This document shows positions 33,099 through 38,551 of a stretch of 38,551 bases of DNA, one piece after another. The notes below the pieces were generated by a model. The model did no database searches. It was not told the origin of the DNA and saw only the letters and a list, made by a program, of their open reading frames with translations. The stretch covers positions 1 to 38,551 of the forward strand of contig QCDR01000014.1 in assembly GCA_003278705.1 (NCBI GenBank), read 5' to 3'. Origin of the DNA: Prochlorococcus sp. AG-355-J23. Lineage in GTDB: Bacteria; Cyanobacteriota; Cyanobacteriia; PCC-6307; Cyanobiaceae. Made by a program: the position numbers and the translations under genes. The stretch's first letter is position 1; every line of letters begins with the position of its first letter.

Positions 33099-34004
33099 TT
33101 AATCCTTTTTGTTAATAAAAATTTCTGATTTTTCTGACTCTTTTTTATTAATATCACTGATATTATCACCCGGGTCTGTCTTTTGGGATAAGACATTTTT
33201 ACTTAAAGATGCTTTATTTGCTCCCATAGTGTTTTGATTACCAATCAATTTTGCAAGAAGTTCTTGTAACCTGCTGCTGGTTATTGGCCTTTCGAGTTTG
33301 CCTTGGTTTGCTAATGATAGCGTACCTGTTTCTTCAGAAACAACAATACAAATACATCTGTCAAATCTTTCTGTGATTCCTAATGCTGCTAAATGTCTTG
33401 TACCATATCTACTTATTCCTTGTCTTGAAAGAGGAAGTATTACGCCAGCAGAAATTATTTTATTCCCTTTCACAAGAACTGCTCCATCATGTAAAGGCGT
33501 ATCTGTCGCAAAAAGATTTATTAGAAGGTCAGTTGATAATTGTGCCTCAATATTCGTGCCTGAATATAAAAAATCTTCAGGTCTTAAATCACTCCCCAAA
33601 TCTACAACGATTAAAGCGCCTCTTCTGTTTTGAGAGAGTTTACCTGCAGTATCAACTAACTGAGTAATGGTAGTTGAAGTTGCTCTAAATTCCTTTGGTG
33701 GATTCCCAAGTAATACAGCTAGCCTTCCAGTGCCTAGCAGTTCCATTAATCTTCTTAACTCTCCTTGCCAAAGGATCGCTAATGAAAGAGAGCAAGCTAG
33801 GACTACAGCATCAATTAATTTTGATGTTAGAGGCAAGTAAGCATATCTTTGAATAAACCATGCGGATGATACTAAAAATAAATATCCTCTTAGAAGCCAT
33901 AATGTACGTTGTTCTTTTACTCTAGAGAATAATAAAAGTCCGAAACCAACAGCAAATAATACATCTAATAAAAGCTTTAAATTTATAATTCCCCAGAAAT
34001 TCAC
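33099..34004 (-). CDS. cdaA: Diadenylate cyclase CdaA (DAC domain)
   Basis: The 301-residue protein has N-terminal hydrophobic helices (about 8-25, 36-52, 62-80) and a DAC domain that makes c-di-AMP from two ATP. The DGA motif is at 173-175 (PLHDGAVLV). The second nucleotide motif reads GTRHLAAL (201-208) where the textbook motif is RHR; the third position is Leu. VVSEETGTLSLA follows. The membrane part and DAC order match CdaA. A polar tail of about 45 residues rich in Ser, Lys and Asp ends the protein. It lies between lysA and uppS, and c-di-AMP commonly governs wall and osmotic balance. Confidence 0.92.
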   Translation of the reverse strand: MNFWGIINLKLLLDVLFAVGFGLLLFSRVKEQRTLWLLRGYLFLVSSAWFIQRYAYLPLTSKLIDAVVLACSLSLAILWQGELRRLMELLGTGRLAVLLGNPPKEFRATSTTITQLVDTAGKLSQNRRGALIVVDLGSDLRPEDFLYSGTNIEAQLSTDLLINLFATDTPLHDGAVLVKGNKIISAGVILPLSRQGISRYGTRHLAALGITERFDRCICIVVSEETGTLSLANQGKLERPITSSRLQELLAKLIGNQNTMGANKASLSKNVLSQKTDPGDNISDINKKESEKSEIFINKKD

Positions 34005-34038
34005 ACTAAAAACAAAATTTATTTAAATTTACCTAACT

Positions 34039-35406
34039 TTATTTAATAAAGCGATCAGGCAAAACATCATATTTCAAAAGATCAGATGGACTTTCTCTTT
34101 TTTGAATAATCTCTGCTTCTCCATTACAAACTAAAAGTGCTGCAGGTCTAGGAATTCTGTTGTAATTTGAACTCATTGAATTATTGTAAGCACCAGTACC
34201 AAAAACACATATTAGATCTCCTGTTTCGCAATTTGCTAGTTCTATCTCCTTAAACAATACATCTCCAGATTCGCAGTGTTTGCCAGCAATTGTATATTTA
34301 TTTTTAGAGTTAATATTAAAGGGGTTTTTTACCAAACATGCAGAATAATTTGATTGATATGTTATTGGCCTTGGGTTGTCACTCATCCCGCCATCAACAG
34401 ACAAATAAGTTCTGATGCCAGGAATTTTTTTAAAAGCTCCAATTTTATAAATTGTTATGCCTGCTGTAGACACGATCGATCTTCCAGGCTCACACATCAA
34501 TTTTGGTAGATCTAAATTGTGTTTTTTACAAGCTTTAACAACTGAGTTGGAAATTGTTTCAACCCATGCATCGATAGAAGGTGGATCGTCATTTTTTGTA
34601 TATTTAATGCCTAAACCTCCACCAACATTAAGTTCTTTAATATTATGGCCAAATTTTTTGGCTTCTAAAATAACTTTTACCATTATTTCACCTAGATCCT
34701 TATGAGGTTCTAGTTCAAAGATCTGGGAACCAATATGAGCATGAAGTCCAATTAATTTTAAATGTTTAGTTTCGCTTATGCTTGCAAATAAATTATTCAA
34801 ATATTCGATTCCAAAACCAAATTTGCTATCAAATGAACCTGTTCTTATATATTCATGTGTATGGCATTCGATTCCTGGAGTAAAGCGAATCATTATTTCT
34901 AAGTCATGATTTAATGAATTTGATACTTCTTCTAATCTTCTTAAGTCGTAGTCGTTATCTACAATTATTTTGATGTTATTTCTAATTGCGAAATCAATTT
35001 CTTTGTCAGATTTGTTATTTCCATGAAAAACAATTTTTTCATTTGGTACCCCACCCTTTAGAGCAGTTAATAATTCCCCCTCTGAAACTGCATCAAGTCC
35101 CAAACCTTCTGAGGAAACAAGACTACTCATGAATACAGAGCTATTTGCCTTGGAAGCATATATAGGGAGAGATTCCCCGGGGTAAAACTTTTCTAATGCA
35201 TTTTTATAAGCTCTACAAGACTTTCTTAAGGTGATTTCATCCAAAATATATAAAGGAGAATCATATTTTTTAACTAACTCTTCAATAGAACAGCCTCCAA
35301 CTGACAATTTCCCATCTCCTCCAATGGATGTAGTAATAGGTACGATATTTTTATTAGGACTTTCAAAGTCGATTTTCTGTTTTAAAAAAGATTGTTTTTC
35401 TTCCAT
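34039..35406 (-). CDS. lysA: Diaminopimelate decarboxylase LysA
   Basis: The 455-residue PLP enzyme makes lysine from meso-diaminopimelate. The PLP lysine is in YASKANSS (Lys86). The HIGSQI and ELNVGGGLGIKY segments contact cofactor phosphate, and CESGD near 385 carries the catalytic Cys from the partner subunit. Length is typical of the cyanobacterial form. It is the first gene of a leftward run (lysA, cdaA, uppS, bioB, trhO, unknown) and is divergent from the acetyltransferase gene, with 87 bases between the chosen starts. Confidence 0.95.
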   Translation of the reverse strand: MEEKQSFLKQKIDFESPNKNIVPITTSIGGDGKLSVGGCSIEELVKKYDSPLYILDEITLRKSCRAYKNALEKFYPGESLPIYASKANSSVFMSSLVSSEGLGLDAVSEGELLTALKGGVPNEKIVFHGNNKSDKEIDFAIRNNIKIIVDNDYDLRRLEEVSNSLNHDLEIMIRFTPGIECHTHEYIRTGSFDSKFGFGIEYLNNLFASISETKHLKLIGLHAHIGSQIFELEPHKDLGEIMVKVILEAKKFGHNIKELNVGGGLGIKYTKNDDPPSIDAWVETISNSVVKACKKHNLDLPKLMCEPGRSIVSTAGITIYKIGAFKKIPGIRTYLSVDGGMSDNPRPITYQSNYSACLVKNPFNINSKNKYTIAGKHCESGDVLFKEIELANCETGDLICVFGTGAYNNSMSSNYNRIPRPAALLVCNGEAEIIQKRESPSDLLKYDVLPDRFIK

Positions 35407-35493
35407 GGGAGAACTTCAAATAAAGTTTTGCCAAAACTGTCATATTTTATAATGACTATAGATTTGAACTTTAGAGTATACCTGCATAATAAA

Positions 35494-35934
35494 ATGATAT
35501 CTATCAAACAAATAAATGAGAAAGATATTGATTTATGTTATGAATTAGATTTAAATACGATTTCATTATGGAGCAAGAAACAATGGTCTAACGAATTCAA
35601 AAAAGAAGGTACAAAAATCTTTGGAATATTAATTACAAATTTAGTCATTGGAATATGTGTTTTACATGTTGTTCTTGATGAAGCTCAAATAAATTATTTT
35701 GTTGTAAATAAGAATTTTAGGAAAAAGGGTTTTGGATCATATCTCATGAGCTATTTAATAAGAAAATGTGAAAAATTAAATCTTAAAAAAATACTATTGG
35801 AGGTTTCTCAGGGCAATGTTACTGCTGAAAGATTTTATAGTCGCTTTGATTTTTCTACTGTAGGAATAAGAAAAAATTATTATAAAGATGGTTCACATGC
35901 TCTTTTAAAAGAAAAAAAAATAACAACAAAATAA
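35494..35934 (+). CDS. rimI: RimI-like GNAT N-acetyltransferase
   Basis: A 146-residue GNAT protein. I start it at the ATG at 35494 (MISIKQINEKD), because a longer frame reaching back to 35392 would overlap the lysA start and adds residues unlike the family. The acetyl-CoA loop is NFRKKGFGSYLM (R/QxxGxG/A pattern), and NVTAERFYSRFDFSTVG follows as in RimI. It probably acetylates protein N-termini, for example of ribosomal proteins, but substrates of such proteins are hard to predict. It precedes clpC by 180 bases. Confidence 0.85.
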   Translation: MISIKQINEKDIDLCYELDLNTISLWSKKQWSNEFKKEGTKIFGILITNLVIGICVLHVVLDEAQINYFVVNKNFRKKGFGSYLMSYLIRKCEKLNLKKILLEVSQGNVTAERFYSRFDFSTVGIRKNYYKDGSHALLKEKKITTK

Positions 35935-35968
35935 TGTAAAAATTTAATTGTTCGGATAACCAGAATGG

Positions 35969-35997
35969 TTGAAATTACTATATTTTCCTGCTATATC
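35969..35997 (+). promoter_or_regulatory. Possible clpC promoter
   Basis: TTGAAA (35969-35974) and TATATC (35992-35997) are 17 bp apart, which would give a leader of about 110 bases. A TTGACA at 36070-36075 lacks a good -10 box at the right distance. Both are tentative. Confidence 0.25.
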
Positions 35998-36113
35998 ACT
36001 AAAAAAGTTCAATTTAATTAAACAAAATATACTTTTGGGTATTCACAAAAGCTCATTCTGAACACAAAATTGACATATTACTGGTAGGTTATTAGTAGGA
36101 ATTTAATCTTCTA

Positions 36114-38551
36114 ATGTTTGAAAGATTTACAGAAAAAGCTATAAAAGTCATTATGCTTGCTCAAGAGGAAGCTAGAAGACTTGGTCATAATTTCGTTGGA
36201 ACTGAACAAATTCTTTTGGGGTTAATTGGAGAAGGAACTGGAGTTGCAGCGAAAGTACTCAAATCCCTTGGAGTTAATCTAAAAGATTCAAGGATAGAGG
36301 TAGAAAAGATAATAGGTAGAGGTTCAGGGTTCGTAGCCGTAGAAATACCTTTTACCCCTAGGGCAAAAAGGGTTTTAGAATTATCTCTAGAAGAAGCTCG
36401 TCAATTAGGTCACAATTACATAGGTACAGAACATCTTTTATTAGGTTTAATAAGAGAAGGCGAAGGCGTTGCAGCAAGAGTACTAGAAAATCTTAATATT
36501 GACCTTACCAAAGTAAGAACTCAAGTTATTAGGATGCTAGGAGAAACAGCGGAAGTTGGTTCAGGAGCTAGTACAACTAAAGGCAACTTAAAAACTGCTA
36601 CCCTTGATGAATTTGGAACAAATTTAACGAAATTAGCAAGTGAGTCAAAATTAGATCCAGTAGTTGGCCGCCATTCAGAAATAGATCGGGTAGTGCAAAT
36701 ATTAGGCAGGAGAACAAAAAATAATCCTGTTCTCATTGGGGAGCCAGGTGTAGGCAAAACAGCCATTGCAGAAGGTTTGGCTCAAAGAATACAAACTGGG
36801 GATATTCCAGACATATTGGAAGATAAAAGAGTTTTGACACTTGATATAGGACTGTTGGTCGCAGGAACAAAATATAGAGGTGAATTTGAAGAAAGGTTAA
36901 AAAAAATAATGGAAGAAATCAAATCAGCAGGTAACGTTATACTTGTCATAGATGAAGTACATACTTTAATTGGTGCTGGAGCTGCTGAGGGAGCTATAGA
37001 TGCTGCAAATATTCTGAAGCCAGCATTAGCTAGAGGAGAACTTCAATGTATTGGTGCAACAACACTTGATGAGTATAGAAAACATATTGAGAGAGATGCT
37101 GCTCTAGAAAGAAGATTCCAACCTGTAATGGTTGGGGAACCATCTATTGAAGATACCATCGAAATTCTAAAGGGTCTCAGAGAACGTTACGAACAACATC
37201 ATCGGTTAAAAATTACTGATGATGCGCTTGAAGCGGCAGCACATTTAGGTGATCGTTATATATCTGATAGGTTTTTACCTGATAAGGCTATAGACCTCAT
37301 CGATGAGGCTGGAAGCAGGGTACGTTTAATAAATTCTAAACTACCGCCTGAAGCCAAACAAATAGATAAGGAACTTAGACAAGTCCAAAAGCAGAAGGAA
37401 GAATCCGTAAGGGACCAAAATTTTGACCAAGCAGGCCAATTACGCGAAAAAGAGATGGAATTGTCTGCAAAGATTAAAGAAGTATTGGAAAATAAAAAAG
37501 AATCTACAGCAGGAGATTCATCTGAAACTGATAATTCTATCAAAAGTGATTCAAAACTCTTACAAAGCCCCCTTGTTAGTGAAGAGGATGTTGCTCATAT
37601 TGTAGCTTCGTGGACAGGAGTTCCTGTTCAAAAATTAACAGAAACTGAATCAGTCAAGCTTCTCAATATGGAAGAAACGCTTCATCAAAGGCTAATTGGA
37701 CAAGATGAAGCTGTAAAAGCTGTTTCTAGAGCTATAAGAAGAGCAAGAGTTGGATTGAAAAATCCTAATAGACCCATAGCTAGTTTTATCTTTTCTGGCC
37801 CTACTGGTGTTGGTAAAACTGAATTGACTAAATCTTTGGCTTCATATTTCTTCGGTAGTGAAGAGGCAATGATCAGATTAGATATGTCAGAATTTATGGA
37901 AAGACATACAGTTAGCAAACTTATAGGCTCGCCTCCTGGGTATGTTGGTTTTAATGAAGGTGGTCAGCTTACTGAAGCTGTTAGAAGACGTCCTTACACG
38001 GTTGTTTTATTTGATGAAGTTGAAAAAGCCCATCCAGATGTGTTCAATTTACTTTTGCAACTACTTGAAGATGGAAGATTAACCGACTCTAAGGGTAGAA
38101 CTGTAGATTTTAAAAATACTTTGTTAATAATGACTTCGAATATCGGTTCTAAAGTAATCGAAAAAGGCGGAGGTGGACTAGGATTTGAATTCTCAGGTGA
38201 TTCAGTTGAAGATAGCCAGTATAATAGAATTAAATCTTTAGTTAATGAAGAGCTTAAGCAATACTTTAGGCCTGAATTTTTAAATAGACTTGATGAAATC
38301 ATTGTATTCAGACAACTAACTAAAAATGAGGTTAAAGAAATTGCTGAAATAATGTTGCAAGAAGTTTTTACACGATTACAAGATAAAGGTATTAATTTAA
38401 ATGTAACTGATGCTTTTAAAGAAAGACTTGTTGAAGAAGGTTATAACCCTTCCTACGGAGCAAGACCTTTGAGAAGGGCAGTTATGCGCTTACTAGAAGA
38501 TAGCTTAGCTGAAGAAGTTCTTTCAGGGAGGATAAAAGATGGAGATAAAGC
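36114..38551 (+). CDS. clpC: ATP-dependent Clp protease ATPase subunit ClpC (partial)
   Basis: The frame starts at the ATG at 36114 and is cut by the right edge after 812 codons; about 30 residues are missing. ClpC is a Hsp100 unfoldase that feeds proteins to ClpP/ClpR in the cytoplasm. The N domain has two repeats ([20 protein letters not shown] and [20 protein letters not shown]). The first ATPase has GEPGVGKTA with Lys215. A UVR-like segment in the middle domain ([13 protein letters not shown]) separates it from the second ATPase, GPTGVGKTE with Lys568. GYVG pore loops are present. All motifs look intact. Confidence 0.97.
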   Translation, partial: MFERFTEKAIKVIMLAQEEARRLGHNFVGTEQILLGLIGEGTGVAAKVLKSLGVNLKDSRIEVEKIIGRGSGFVAVEIPFTPRAKRVLELSLEEARQLGHNYIGTEHLLLGLIREGEGVAARVLENLNIDLTKVRTQVIRMLGETAEVGSGASTTKGNLKTATLDEFGTNLTKLASESKLDPVVGRHSEIDRVVQILGRRTKNNPVLIGEPGVGKTAIAEGLAQRIQTGDIPDILEDKRVLTLDIGLLVAGTKYRGEFEERLKKIMEEIKSAGNVILVIDEVHTLIGAGAAEGAIDAANILKPALARGELQCIGATTLDEYRKHIERDAALERRFQPVMVGEPSIEDTIEILKGLRERYEQHHRLKITDDALEAAAHLGDRYISDRFLPDKAIDLIDEAGSRVRLINSKLPPEAKQIDKELRQVQKQKEESVRDQNFDQAGQLREKEMELSAKIKEVLENKKESTAGDSSETDNSIKSDSKLLQSPLVSEEDVAHIVASWTGVPVQKLTETESVKLLNMEETLHQRLIGQDEAVKAVSRAIRRARVGLKNPNRPIASFIFSGPTGVGKTELTKSLASYFFGSEEAMIRLDMSEFMERHTVSKLIGSPPGYVGFNEGGQLTEAVRRRPYTVVLFDEVEKAHPDVFNLLLQLLEDGRLTDSKGRTVDFKNTLLIMTSNIGSKVIEKGGGGLGFEFSGDSVEDSQYNRIKSLVNEELKQYFRPEFLNRLDEIIVFRQLTKNEVKEIAEIMLQEVFTRLQDKGINLNVTDAFKERLVEEGYNPSYGARPLRRAVMRLLEDSLAEEVLSGRIKDGDK

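Noticed and set aside
35392-35493. 34-codon N-terminal extension of the acetyltransferase
   Set aside because: It overlaps the lysA start and is not GNAT-like; MISIKQINEKD fits a family N-terminus.
36070-36100. TTGACA as clpC -35 box
   Set aside because: A perfect -35 box but no acceptable -10 sequence 16-18 bp downstream.
1-38551. CRISPR array or insertion sequence
   Set aside because: No regularly spaced short repeats and no transposase-like protein were seen; the only long direct repeat is the porin block.

Overview
The window looks like a piece of a high-light-clade Prochlorococcus chromosome. The DNA is AT-rich and tightly packed, intergenic gaps are tiny, and coding strands are rich in Lys, Asn and Ile. 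The photosynthetic gene set is typical of marine picocyanobacteria: a 35-residue Hli, PsbY, CrtH, Ycf54 and the CyanoP/PsbP lipoprotein. Species is inferred from family knowledge; no database search was run.

Left end (1-6.2 kb) is the most unusual part. A leftward TPR protein, cut by the window edge, faces a cassette of porin, TPR-sulfotransferase and porin. From residue 60 or 70 onward the two porins are identical, and the identity is a 937-bp direct repeat (1514-2450 and 4626-5562) that includes the terminator. Their N-termini differ. After the cassette come a long AT-rich inverted repeat, a 42-residue zinc-ribbon-like micro-protein, a 35-residue membrane micro-protein, a 17-bp hairpin, a high-light-inducible protein and tRNA-Lys(UUU).

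6.9-11.6 kb: psbY, trmFO (tRNA U54 methylation), crtH (carotene isomerase) and a small membrane protein run rightward. They converge on an OmpR-type response regulator that lacks the phospho-acceptor Asp and is richer in GC than its neighbours. 11.6-13.5 kb: a leftward set of plsC, a secreted helical protein, bolA and a monothiol glutaredoxin, the last two being a classic Fe-S partner pair.

13.6-23.6 kb: a rightward run of pdxJ, ycf54, recC, a small membrane methyltransferase, recB and recD. It encodes a complete RecBCD helicase-nuclease with an unrelated membrane enzyme gene inside it. 23.8-27.6 kb: a DEAD-box RNA helicase with a start-proximal hairpin, a Cys-rich small lipoprotein candidate and an ABC exporter.

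27.7-35.4 kb: leftward psbP, rightward recR-lipA, then a leftward run of lysA, cdaA (diadenylate cyclase), uppS, bioB, trhO and an unknown gene. This run links diaminopimelate/lysine and undecaprenyl-phosphate synthesis with c-di-AMP signalling. The right end holds a RimI-like acetyltransferase and nearly all of clpC. No CRISPR array, transposase, rRNA or prophage was seen.
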